A DNA stretch of 64,000 nucleotides from contig JAVBRD010000001.1 in NCBI GenBank assembly GCA_031548365.1, positions 1 through 64,000 of the forward strand. The letters run 5' to 3'. The first letter of the stretch is position 1. The number at the start of each line of letters is the position of its first letter. The translations under genes and the position numbers were made by a program. The notes under the pieces were generated by a model. That model was not told the origin of the DNA. It did not search any database and was given only the letters and a program-made list of their open reading frames with translations. The stretch comes from JAVBRD01 sp031548365. GTDB lineage: Bacteria > Bacillota > Clostridia > Christensenellales > UBA1750. Shown here one piece after another: positions 35,123 through 43,148 of this stretch.

Positions 35123-35827
35123 TTATCGTCTTTGAAGATACTCTTTTTGATATCGCCCGACCCAACGTTTGCAGTTGTCCGTCCACGCGCTGACGTCAAA
35201 GCCGGCGTTTGCGGTCTTTCCCCACTCGCCGACCTCGTCCATGCGCGAGAGCATGAGTCCGCACAGGCGGGGCCTCTCGGACACAGGCAAGCCAAAGGCG
35301 TCCAGCATGGCGTACATTTTTTGAACCTCGCGGGCAAACTCCTCGCCGCTCTGGTCGCCGTCAATCATCACCCACATCCAAACCGCGAAAGCGAGGTCGC
35401 GGAGCGGGTCGCCGATGGCGGCCATGTCCCCATCGATGACCGCGGCGGGCACGTCTCCGCGCGCGACGACGTTGCCGGGACTAAAATCGTTATGGCAGAC
35501 CGTTTGCCCATTTGAACAACCCGGAAAACCTTTCAACGCGTTATGCAGCGTTCACAGCAGGATCGTGGCACTTTGACTTGCTCAATCGTCGGGGTGAAGT
35601 CACTGCCGCCGGTCTCGCCTTCCATGGTAATCAAGGAGTTTTCTGTCCTGACCGTCCACGCCATGGAATCGCGACGCGAGGCCGGGGGGCGGCTGTCACC
35701 GGAAACAGGAGGACTTGGTGAACAAACGCGCTGTCGGGCTTCATCGGACGGAAAACGCGCCCGCCCTCGCGCACAATACCCTGGGTCAACCGCCCGCCGC
35801 CAGTTCGGTAGAGCCGTAGTCCTTCAT
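35123..35827 (-). pseudogene. decayed aminoglycoside/choline phosphotransferase-family gene
   Basis: The 3' part (35536 down to 35123) encodes an intact C-terminal kinase lobe: VCHNDFSPGN (catalytic loop) and VIDGDMAAIGDP (metal-binding Asp). The 5' part can be read only by changing frame: ATG 35827 (overlapping the radA stop as ATGA) gives about 13 codons, then a shift near 35785 to reach LTQGIVREGGRVFR, a shift near 35700, a return to frame for GETGGSDFTP, a further shift near 35590 and an in-frame TGA at 35552-35554 within a SATILL-stop-TLHNALKG segment. Several indels plus a nonsense codon make a functional product unlikely. The intact gene would have been coupled to radA. Confidence 0.85.
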
Positions 35828-37209
35828 GCCTGCGCCTTGCCCAGCACGGCGGTCAGCGCCTCGGTCAGCGTGCGCACCGGCACCAGCGTCACACCCTCGG
35901 GCGCTTTGACGCCCCGCATCGCGTCCTTGGAAACGATCACGCGCGAGAACCCCAGCCGCTTGCACTCCGAAATTCGCCGCTCAATCTGGGGCACGGAGCG
36001 CACCTCACCCGCGAGCCCGACTTCGCCCGCGGCGGCGATGCCGTCCGGGACGGGACGGTCATAGAATGACGAGGCGACCGCCAGGCAGAGCGCGAGATCG
36101 GCGGCGGGTTCATCGATGACCAAACCGCCCGCGATGTTGACGTACGCGTCCATCGCGGAGAGCTTAAGGCCGCAGCGCTTTTCAAGCACGGCGAGCAGGA
36201 GCTGCACGCGGGAGGCGTCCACGCCCGACACGGCCCTGCGCGGGTTGCCGTAGGACACAGGGGAGATGAGCGCCTGAACGTCGACGAGCATGGGGCGCGT
36301 GCCTTCAAGGGTTGCGCACACGGCCGAGCCCGACGCGCTGGACATCCTGCTTTGGAGGAACGCCTCCGAGGGGTTGGCCACCTCGGCCATACCCGTGCCG
36401 GTCATGGTAAACAGCCCGATCTCGCTGACCGAGCCGAAGCGGTTTTTGTTGGCGCGCAGAATTCGGAAACCCTGTTGCCGGTCACCCTCAAAGTAGAGCA
36501 CGGTGTCCACCATGTGCTCTAAGACCTTGGGCCCCGCGATCGCGCCCTCCTTGGTGACGTGGCTGACGAGGAACACCGAGCACCCGCTGCTCTTGGCGAT
36601 GCGCTGCATCGCGGCGGCGGACTCCCGCACCTGCGTGATGCTCCCGGGGAGGCTGGTAAGCTCCGGGCGGCAAGTGGTCTGTATCGAGTCGATGACCATG
36701 ACATCGGGGTTTGAGAGCGCGCGGCACGCTTCGATCTGGGCGATATCGGTCTGGCACAGGATGAGCATGCGCGAGTCGCCGCAATCAAGGCGGTCGGCGC
36801 GCATGCGGATTTGGCGCGCGCTCTCCTCGCCGGAGACGTAAAGCACGGTTTTACCGCCCTCCATCAGCTTGTGCGCCGCCTGAAGGAGCAGGGTGGACTT
36901 GCCCACGCCCGGATCGCCGCCCAGCAAAATGAGGGAGCCCGGCACGATCCCGCCCCCCAGCACGCGGTCAAACTCACCGATGCCGGTGAAAAAGCGCTCG
37001 TCATCCTCGCGCGGGACGTCTCCCAGCAACTCGGGCGCCGCTGTCAGCATCGCGGGGGATGCGGCGGCTCTGCGCGCAGCGGGTGTCTCGGCGCGGACGA
37101 CGACCTCTTCCAGCGTGTTCCACGCGCCGCAGCCGGGGCACTGCCCCAGCCAGCGCGAAACCTCGCGCTCGCAAGCCGTACACCTGAACACCGCGCGGTC
37201 TTTGGCCAT
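35824..37209 (-). CDS. radA: DNA repair protein RadA (Sms)
   Basis: A 461-residue branch-migration helicase. It has a zinc finger (C10, C13, C24, C27), a RecA-like ATPase with Walker A G97-GDPGVGKST, the RadA-specific KNRFG motif and a C-terminal Lon-protease-like domain lacking protease function. It processes recombination intermediates with RecA. An AAGGGGCGGGG stretch precedes ATG 37209 and an extended -10 lies 30 bases upstream. The decayed phosphotransferase gene overlaps its stop. Confidence 0.95.
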   Translation of the reverse strand: MAKDRAVFRCTACEREVSRWLGQCPGCGAWNTLEEVVVRAETPAARRAAASPAMLTAAPELLGDVPREDDERFFTGIGEFDRVLGGGIVPGSLILLGGDPGVGKSTLLLQAAHKLMEGGKTVLYVSGEESARQIRMRADRLDCGDSRMLILCQTDIAQIEACRALSNPDVMVIDSIQTTCRPELTSLPGSITQVRESAAAMQRIAKSSGCSVFLVSHVTKEGAIAGPKVLEHMVDTVLYFEGDRQQGFRILRANKNRFGSVSEIGLFTMTGTGMAEVANPSEAFLQSRMSSASGSAVCATLEGTRPMLVDVQALISPVSYGNPRRAVSGVDASRVQLLLAVLEKRCGLKLSAMDAYVNIAGGLVIDEPAADLALCLAVASSFYDRPVPDGIAAAGEVGLAGEVRSVPQIERRISECKRLGFSRVIVSKDAMRGVKAPEGVTLVPVRTLTEALTAVLGKAQA

Positions 37210-37238
37210 GCCCCCGCCCCTTTCGCCTCAGCCCCACA

Positions 37239-37247
37239 ATCATACCA
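37239..37247 (-). promoter_or_regulatory. extended -10 promoter for radA
   Basis: On the minus strand TGGTATGAT fits TG-n-TATnnT and lies about 30 bases before the radA ATG. No good -35 is visible. The rest of 37248-37431 holds nothing I can identify. Confidence 0.5.
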
Positions 37248-37431
37248 TAACCCCCGTGTGAAATCCAGCAACGGAAGACGGCGGACGAAGCGGACTGCTT
37301 GACATCCGCCTTGGCGACGCGGCGGCTTGCCATGGTCTTGAAAAGCACTGGCGGAAGGGCGCGGCAGAATACACACTTTGTTCTTGTTCTTGATGAGGAT
37401 GTCCACTCAAGCGCGGCGCAGGGCGTCCCAA

Positions 37432-37872
37432 TTATCGGGCGGTTCCTCCGAAAATTTGCCACGCCTGCTCGGAGTCGGCGTTTTCTGGTTTGTCGCCGTT
37501 GTACAGGATATACCGGATAAACCCGCCTTCAGCCTCCGTTTTGAACTTCTCATACGCATGCTCAACCACGGCACCATGCCCGTATTTGTCTTTTCGGCTG
37601 TCAACGCGCAGGCGATACCTGCCGTTCGCTCTGGTGATGTCCATGAAAACCGGATCGCCTTCCACCGTGTACGATACGGCCTTGATGTCTTTCGCCGCCG
37701 TCTCGCCCGCAAAAAATTGATCGAGCTTATCCGCGTTGTAGAGCACCCCTGCCACCTGAACCGGCACGCCCTGACTGATGAAATCGGTGTGGTGCGGCAC
37801 ACGGTTCCCAAGCATGACGAAGACGGCCACGGCAACCACGAGCGCCGCAACGATGGCTCCAAACGCCTTCAT
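37432..37872 (-). CDS. secreted or membrane-anchored small protein, function unknown
   Basis: A 146-residue protein with one N-terminal hydrophobic segment (about 5-22) lacking a lipobox, followed by an extracytoplasmic domain with alternating hydrophobic strands (GVPVQVAGVLYNAD, VSYTVEGDPVFMDI, GGFIRYILYNG). It could be a small beta-sandwich, but I recognise no family. The start at 37872 follows a G-rich site. It stands alone between radA and the large glycosidase gene. Confidence 0.6.
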   Translation of the reverse strand: MKAFGAIVAALVVAVAVFVMLGNRVPHHTDFISQGVPVQVAGVLYNADKLDQFFAGETAAKDIKAVSYTVEGDPVFMDITRANGRYRLRVDSRKDKYGHGAVVEHAYEKFKTEAEGGFIRYILYNGDKPENADSEQAWQIFGGTAR

Positions 37873-37935
37873 TCGCCCACCCCCCCTTAGCAACACCCCT
37901 GGCGCCATCGCAGCGCCAGGGGTGTGTTTGGTATG

Positions 37936-40900
37936 TTACCCGTTCTTATGCGTGAGCGTCGGGCTGATGAGAATGCCTGTTTTCTTCAATCGGTACTCGT
38001 AGCACCACGATACACCCTTGGAGCGCCACGCGTTGGGGCCGTGCCAGGAGACTTTGTCGTCGGCGTTGTGCACCGCGCCGAAGCAGTTGAAACGGTGGCC
38101 GTAGCAAGTCACGCCGATCTCGTGATGCCCTTTGGCAAGGTCGAGCGCCAGCTCATACGGCGCGTAGGCGATCATTCCGCGTTTTTCGCCATCCACGGTC
38201 ACGCCGATCACGCCGCCGCGGTACTGCGGCACGGCAAGCACGGCTTTCCCGCCTGGCGCGTCCACGGACAGTTTGTACGTGACGTTGCCGCCGTAGTGCG
38301 GCAGGCCCTGCGGCACCCAGTCTCCAAAGCCCAGCTCGCGCACGGGCGCGGTCAGTGTGCGGAGCGTACCCTGCACGCGCACGCCGAAGTCACCCAGGAG
38401 GTACATCCACTCGCCGCCCAGACGGCGGGAGATGGGCACGCCCACGATCAGCTCATTCTCCCCCGCTTTGAGCGCGGGGAGCGCGAGCGTCAGGATGTCG
38501 CGGTCGGTAAACTTTTCGCCCACGGCGTTCTTGATGGTCTGACCATTCAAAATGACGTACACATTGGCGGCGTTCTCCACGGCGAGCTTGGGAGAAGCGA
38601 CCTCGATTTCGCTTGGGACGCTGAACTTGAGCCACATGGTGTGCTTGGGTTTTTCGTCGGGAACAACCCAGGGCTGCGCGACCGCCTCCATGCGGGAGGG
38701 GTAGCCCAGCTTGTCGCGGAACACATTGTCGATGCGCAGGATTTCCTCCTCGGGCATCCACTCGCCGTCGCCGTCAAAGCGGTACTGCGCGGTGTCAAGC
38801 AGGACGACATTGGGCTCTGAGAGCGCAACGGGAACCGTGCCCGGGAAGCGGATGACCGCGCTCTTGGCGTCCTCCTTCGCGATAGACGCGCCCGCGGTGA
38901 CAGCGTCCGCCGGCTCGAGCAGGAAGAGCACGCTGTCGTGCAGGTTGAGCGCCCACGGGATCTCCGTAAAGCCGTCGCGCACGCCAAGCGTGTCCACGGG
39001 GGTGACCGCGCCGGTCATGGTGTCGTAGAGCGTGGGTTTCCAGTTGCCGCGCACGCGCACGGTCAGCCTGTCGGCGTAGGGGATATCGGCGTTGGAGGGC
39101 GCGTCCGAGTGGCAGATGTACAGCCAGCGGTTATCGCCGTCTACGCGCATCTGGTGCAGGTATCTGTCCACCATCGCGCCGTTCGCTCCGCGCACATCCA
39201 CAGTGCGCGCGTCTTTCAGAGACTCCAGCAGCTCAAGCCGCGTGGGGGGGACGTGGCGCGCCTTCTCCCACAGTTTTTTGACGCGGTCGGACTTTTTCAC
39301 ATCCACGTACCGCGCGGGCTCGCCCAAGAAAATGAGTTGGCCGCCCGCCGCGTGAAACTTTTCGAGGCGCTCGACCGTGGAGGAACGCAGCGTATGCGTC
39401 ACAGGAACGATGATCGCGTCGTACGCCATCCGGCCCACGGTCAGCGGTGCGCCGCCGTTTGGGCACTGCGCGGGGAGCGTGGATTCGCAGATAAAGTCAA
39501 AGTCGATCATGCCGCGCAGCAGCCAGTCGGTCACGCTCTGGAAGTGCGCGTCCAGCTCTCCGCGCACCAGCTCGGTCTGCTCGGACGGTCCGAAATGGAG
39601 CCAGTAGCTCTCCACGGGATGAACCACGCCGACGCGCGCAGCGTTCTTCCCGCGTGTCAGCGCGGTGTTGAGGCGCGCGAAATGGTTCTCCACCAGCGGG
39701 TATTCTTCCCACCACGGCGACTGGTCGCCGATGGACGCGGGATAGTCGCGCTTGGCTTCGCCGGCCATCGAGAGCCACGTCAGGTGATGCACGCGCACGG
39801 TCACGCCCAGCGCGGCCTGCCAGTCGCCCTGAAGCTTGTGGCCCCGGAAGTCAAAGTCCCAGCCGGTCACGCCGTAAAGCTCGGACAAAACGCCCGGCCA
39901 GCCGTACTGGTTGGCCGCGGACTGCGCCTGTTTGGCGGTGGTGAACTCGCGGCGGTCGCACAGGATGTCGATGCCCGGCAGCTGGAAGGAGCGGTAAGAG
40001 CGCATGCAGTCACCGATCGCCGCCGTCTGAGAGTGGAGCGTGGGTTCCTCCATCATGTGTCCCGTGAGTGCGATGCCGTTTTCTTTGCACCAGCCGCCCA
40101 CCGTGTCGGCGAACGCTTGCGCGAACCGCTCGGAGACGTGATCGTGGTAGTCGTAGCGCGCCTCGGAGATCTCGCCTTCCGGCAGTTCCCAGATGACCTC
40201 CGGGAGTTTATCGAGGAGGTCAAACCCGTAGTCGCGCTTGAAGGTTTCGGGGAAATCGCCCGTCCACGGGAGGCAGACGTCTTGTTTGGCGTGCGCGAAG
40301 CCCAGCGTGGATTTGCGCGCGAACTGCGGCTCGTCGGTGAAAATCGCGGGCACGACACCCCCGAAATCCTTGCCCACCGCCTGCTTGTAGCGCTCGTGCG
40401 TGGTTTCCACGAATTTTTGAACTGCTTCCGGGGAGAGCGTGTCGAGGTACGCTTCGTTGTTGTACCACGGGTGCTCGCCCGCGTGCTCAAGGTACGCGTA
40501 CCACAGGCACTCGCCTTCGCCCGCGGTGTCCGCCCGGCGGTAGGACGAAAGCTCGCCCGAGGGTGAGAGGTTGACCGCGTACGTCGCGAGCAGCACGCCG
40601 TTCTCCATGCGTGCTCCGCGCGAGGATGAGCTCAGGCTCTTGTCTTTTTCGCCTTGACCATAAGGCGTGGGCGTGAAAATGACATACCGCGCGCGGTACT
40701 TTTCGTCCTTGGTCACAAGCCCGCCCGCAGCGCCGGAAGGCCAGCGGTCCTCGTCGTAAAGCCACGCGAGCATGTTCTCCTTGCGCGCTTTTTCTACGCA
40801 CGTCTTGACCCTGTCCATGAACTCGTCGGACAGATAGGGCGTCGCCATCCCGGTGCGGCTGTGCATGTGAAAGCCGCCGATGCCCATTTTTTTGAACATG

Positions 40901-41034
40901 TCGATCTGCTCGCACAGGCGTTCATCGGTCAGTTTGCAGTTCCATGACCAGAAAGGCGCGCCGCGGTACTCGCTGGTGGGGCTCATAAATAGCCCTTGGT
41001 CGAGCGCCGGGGCCTTTGTGTTCGGATACAGCAT
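37936..41034 (-). CDS. large glycoside hydrolase, GH106 (alpha-L-rhamnosidase)-like
   Basis: A 1032-residue protein. The N-terminus (APFWSWNCKL, then IGGFHMHSRTGM and WLYDEDRWPSG) matches the start of the GH106-like barrel family that removes L-rhamnose and related residues from plant polysaccharides. A TDEP motif near residue 255 and YGVTGWDFDFRGHK near 390 probably line the active site. The C-terminal ~250 residues are beta-rich with galactose-binding-like modules (WMYLLGDFGVRVQG). There is no signal peptide, so it acts on imported oligosaccharides. GAGGAGG lies six bases before ATG 41034. No transporter is adjacent. Exact specificity is uncertain. Confidence 0.75.
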   Translation of the reverse strand: MLYPNTKAPALDQGLFMSPTSEYRGAPFWSWNCKLTDERLCEQIDMFKKMGIGGFHMHSRTGMATPYLSDEFMDRVKTCVEKARKENMLAWLYDEDRWPSGAAGGLVTKDEKYRARYVIFTPTPYGQGEKDKSLSSSSRGARMENGVLLATYAVNLSPSGELSSYRRADTAGEGECLWYAYLEHAGEHPWYNNEAYLDTLSPEAVQKFVETTHERYKQAVGKDFGGVVPAIFTDEPQFARKSTLGFAHAKQDVCLPWTGDFPETFKRDYGFDLLDKLPEVIWELPEGEISEARYDYHDHVSERFAQAFADTVGGWCKENGIALTGHMMEEPTLHSQTAAIGDCMRSYRSFQLPGIDILCDRREFTTAKQAQSAANQYGWPGVLSELYGVTGWDFDFRGHKLQGDWQAALGVTVRVHHLTWLSMAGEAKRDYPASIGDQSPWWEEYPLVENHFARLNTALTRGKNAARVGVVHPVESYWLHFGPSEQTELVRGELDAHFQSVTDWLLRGMIDFDFICESTLPAQCPNGGAPLTVGRMAYDAIIVPVTHTLRSSTVERLEKFHAAGGQLIFLGEPARYVDVKKSDRVKKLWEKARHVPPTRLELLESLKDARTVDVRGANGAMVDRYLHQMRVDGDNRWLYICHSDAPSNADIPYADRLTVRVRGNWKPTLYDTMTGAVTPVDTLGVRDGFTEIPWALNLHDSVLFLLEPADAVTAGASIAKEDAKSAVIRFPGTVPVALSEPNVVLLDTAQYRFDGDGEWMPEEEILRIDNVFRDKLGYPSRMEAVAQPWVVPDEKPKHTMWLKFSVPSEIEVASPKLAVENAANVYVILNGQTIKNAVGEKFTDRDILTLALPALKAGENELIVGVPISRRLGGEWMYLLGDFGVRVQGTLRTLTAPVRELGFGDWVPQGLPHYGGNVTYKLSVDAPGGKAVLAVPQYRGGVIGVTVDGEKRGMIAYAPYELALDLAKGHHEIGVTCYGHRFNCFGAVHNADDKVSWHGPNAWRSKGVSWCYEYRLKKTGILISPTLTHKNG

Positions 41035-41152
41035 GCCATCCCTCCTCAAGCAAACATCGTTATTGCCAGTATACGCCAAGTGCGCAGGCGTTTCAAGCGC
41101 GCCGCGCGGGGCAAACTGTCAAGAGAAAATCACCGCACAAGGAGGCGCGCGC

Positions 41153-41824
41153 ATGACAGACGAATCCGGGCTTTCACCCGAGAGCATCCGCGAAATCGGC
41201 GCGGCGATACCCGAGCAGCCGGATTCCGACCTGCACGTTCTGACCATCATCGGGCAGATCGAGGGACACGTCGTGCTCTCCGCGCAAAACAAAACGACCA
41301 AGTACGAGCACATCCTGCCCATGTTGGTCGCCATCGAGGAAAGCCCGCTCATCAAGGGCTTTCTCGTTTTGATGAACACGGTGGGGGGCGATGTGGAGGC
41401 GGGGCTGGCGCTGTCTGAGATGATATCGTCCATGCGGAAACCCTCCGTAAGCATCGTGCTGGGCGGGGGGCACTCCATCGGCGTGCCGCTCGCGGTCAGC
41501 GCGCGCCGCAGCTTCATCGTGCCCACCGCCACCATGACCATCCACCCTTTGCGCCTTTCAGGCATGATCATCGGCGTGCCGCAGTCGGTGGATTATGTGG
41601 TGCGCATGCAGGAGCGCGTGGTGCGCTTCGTCGTCAGCCACAGCCACGTGGCCCGCGAGGATTTCATCGGGATGATGCAGCGTTCGGGCGACCTGATGAA
41701 TGACATCGGCACGGTGCTCGTGGGTGAGGAAGCGGTTCGCTGCGGGCTGATCGACGAGGTGGGCGGGCTTAAGCAGGCGACCGCCGCGCTGCGCGCCATG
41801 ATCGAGGAGGAGGCGCGCGGATGA
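41153..41824 (+). CDS. tepA: ClpP-class serine protease, TepA/YmfB type
   Basis: A 223-residue ClpP/crotonase-fold protease. The nucleophile is S108 in GGGHSIGVP and the His is H131 in MTIHPL. An opening VLTIIGQIEGH and LMNTVGGDVEAG match TepA. In Bacillus the protein was linked to pre-protein translocation and may degrade signal or spore-related peptides. AAGGAGG precedes ATG 41153 by seven bases. As in Bacillus it is followed directly by a ylzJ-type gene (ATGA-type overlap), but the usual next gene, a DNA translocase spoIIIE/ftsK, is not here. Confidence 0.87.
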   Translation: MTDESGLSPESIREIGAAIPEQPDSDLHVLTIIGQIEGHVVLSAQNKTTKYEHILPMLVAIEESPLIKGFLVLMNTVGGDVEAGLALSEMISSMRKPSVSIVLGGGHSIGVPLAVSARRSFIVPTATMTIHPLRLSGMIIGVPQSVDYVVRMQERVVRFVVSHSHVAREDFIGMMQRSGDLMNDIGTVLVGEEAVRCGLIDEVGGLKQATAALRAMIEEEARG

Positions 41825-42045
41825 TGTACACGATCGTCGCCCCCGAGACACTCTTTGATCCGCCCGATGAAAAACGCGCGCAAGCCGTTTCCTTCGGGCC
41901 GCGCGCGCTGGTGGGATCGGTGAACGCGGACGGACGCTTCACGATTGAACGCCTCATGAGCTCGCGCCCGGCGGACTACCTCAACCCCGCGCTCGCGCCG
42001 GGCGCGGTTGTGGGGGCGGGGAGGACGGAGGTGGGACGGCGGTGA
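41821..42045 (+). CDS. ylzJ: YlzJ-like protein
   Basis: A 74-residue protein overlapping the tepA stop. The start MMYTIVAPETLF and the RLMSSRPADYLNP segment fit the YlzJ-like family, always found near tepA in spore formers and of unknown function. The C-terminal dozen residues are low complexity (Gly/Arg) and may not be conserved. Confidence 0.75.
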   Translation: MMYTIVAPETLFDPPDEKRAQAVSFGPRALVGSVNADGRFTIERLMSSRPADYLNPALAPGAVVGAGRTEVGRR

Positions 42046-42070
42046 GGCCCTGCCTCCCCGCACCCCTCCG

Positions 42071-42127
42071 CTCAAGGGATTCATCCCTTGAGCATCCCGC
42101 CGTCCGGCGCTGACGCGCCGGGGACGG
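42071..42127 (+). terminator. double hairpin after tepA-ylzJ
   Basis: The first stem is CTCAAGGGA (42071-42079) with TCCCTTGAG (42084-42092), loop TTCA. The second is CGTCC-GGCGC (42101-42110) with GCGCC-GG-GGACG (42115-42126). No T-run follows, so Rho-independent activity is unproven. The second stem is one of two inverted copies of a repeat. Confidence 0.55.
42104..42127 (+). repeat. GC-rich repeat, copy 1 (inverted pair)
   Basis: The 24-base sequence from 42104 (CCGGCGCTG, then ACGCGCCGG, then GGACGG) recurs on the minus strand at 43049-43071 with a single one-base gap. The two copies enclose the metallopeptidase and RidA genes. Confidence 0.6.
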
Positions 42128-42154
42128 GAGAAAGCAGCACGAGCTTTGTAGAGC

Positions 42155-42610
42155 TTATTTCCATTCGGCATCCGCTTGTTTTTGAATTCGCCCAAAGGAT
42201 ATGCTTTTGTCTGTCGCTCCAAGCACAGTGTAGCCTTTTGCCAAATCCTCCGTTGTCTGCTCCAAAAGCCCCATAAACTGCGCGTAAGCGAAGGCGAACT
42301 TCGGGTCGCTTTCATCGTCGCCATAAAGGACGTGCAGCAAACTTTCAATCATTTGATCCATGCCCCACAGCTTGATGTGCAGCAGTTCATGGATAATGAC
42401 TGCCTCGATATTCGTTTGCTTTGGGTTGCAGTTGTTGATGAGCAAAATGGCTTTTCTATCGTCCTCGTCGATTTTCACATCGCCCGTTTTCCGCCATTCT
42501 TTGGTCACAAGCTCAAGTTTTATATCCCAATCCTTCAGGCGCAGAACGCTTTTCCACTTGTCCACAAGCGCTTGGAGTTCCTCGGAATTGAAAATCACCA
42601 TCACCCCCAT
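42155..42610 (-). CDS. small putative zinc metallopeptidase
   Basis: A 151-residue protein with H74-E-L-L-H78 in VIIHELLHIKLWGMD, the zincin HExxH signature; a third ligand could be the Glu or His in ESLLHVLYGD. It resembles small phage- or toxin-linked peptidases and SprT-like zincins in size but lacks a Cys zinc ribbon. No signal peptide is present. The start among ATG 42610, ATG 42601 and GTG 42598 is uncertain. Base composition is A/T-richer than its neighbours. Substrate unknown. Confidence 0.7.
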   Translation of the reverse strand: MGVMVIFNSEELQALVDKWKSVLRLKDWDIKLELVTKEWRKTGDVKIDEDDRKAILLINNCNPKQTNIEAVIIHELLHIKLWGMDQMIESLLHVLYGDDESDPKFAFAYAQFMGLLEQTTEDLAKGYTVLGATDKSISFGRIQKQADAEWK

Positions 42611-42641
42611 GGATACGTTTGCATGCGGAATTCGGCATTTT

Positions 42642-43010
42642 TCACTCGGCGCTCACGGGTTTGTAGGCGACGCCGTCGATCATGCACAGGCACTCTGCGT
42701 CGAGGAACGCTGTGGTGGTGGTCATTCTCGCCGGAAACCCGCCAGCTGCGAAAAATTCGCAGAAAACCGCTCTCGCCTGGTCGAAGTCCTCCAGCGTTTT
42801 AAGGTACAAATTGATTTGCACCATGTCGCTGAGGGCTGCCCCTGCCTGGTTGAGCGTTTTTTCCATACGCCTGAAGGCCGCTCTCATTTGATGCGCTACA
42901 TCCTGCTTTTCAAACCCCCCGGCATGGTGCGCAAGAAAAATGAAATCCCCCGCGATGACGCAGGATGCGCACGTATCGTCCCCGCAATGGGTTGGCATTC
43001 TCTTCAGCAT
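42642..43010 (-). CDS. RidA/YjgF/YER057c family protein
   Basis: A 122-residue protein of the Rid family (reactive imine deaminases). DMVQINLYLKTLEDF and the PARMTTTTAFL segment, with the conserved Arg of the imine site, are visible. The usual SxAVxAG start is replaced by SCVIAGDFIFLAHHAGG. ATG 43010 has AAAGGTGG nine bases upstream; TTG 43016 is too close. It is 31 bp upstream of the metallopeptidase gene, and both lie between the inverted repeats. Confidence 0.83.
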   Translation of the reverse strand: MLKRMPTHCGDDTCASCVIAGDFIFLAHHAGGFEKQDVAHQMRAAFRRMEKTLNQAGAALSDMVQINLYLKTLEDFDQARAVFCEFFAAGGFPARMTTTTAFLDAECLCMIDGVAYKPVSAE

Positions 43011-43048
43011 TTCCAAAATCCACCTTTTGCATTATCCATGCTCAATTT

Positions 43049-43071
43049 CCGTCCCCGGCGCGCAGCGCCGG
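43049..43071 (-). repeat. GC-rich repeat, copy 2 (inverted pair)
   Basis: The reverse complement of copy 1 with one base missing. It lies in the 138-bp gap between the propeller gene and ridA. Confidence 0.6.
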
Positions 43072-43082
43072 ATGATGGGGTC

Positions 43083-43100
43083 TGGGGGCTGGCCCCCAGC
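43083..43100 (-). terminator. hairpin after the GH43-like gene
   Basis: CTGGGGGC with GCCCCCAG separated by TG, a very stable 8-bp stem 49 bases past the stop of the propeller gene. T-tract absent. Confidence 0.5.
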
Positions 43101-43148
43101 GCGGGGCTTGGGGCCGCGGAGGCCCCGACGTCCTCCGTGCTCTTCGCT

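Noticed and set aside
38938..40566. 542-residue plus-strand frame within the GH106-like gene
   Set aside because: Shadow frame; no domain and no Shine-Dalgarno, while the minus-strand gene has clear family motifs.
42071..42092. CRISPR-like or tandem repeat
   Set aside because: A single hairpin; no regularly spaced repeats occur anywhere in the window.
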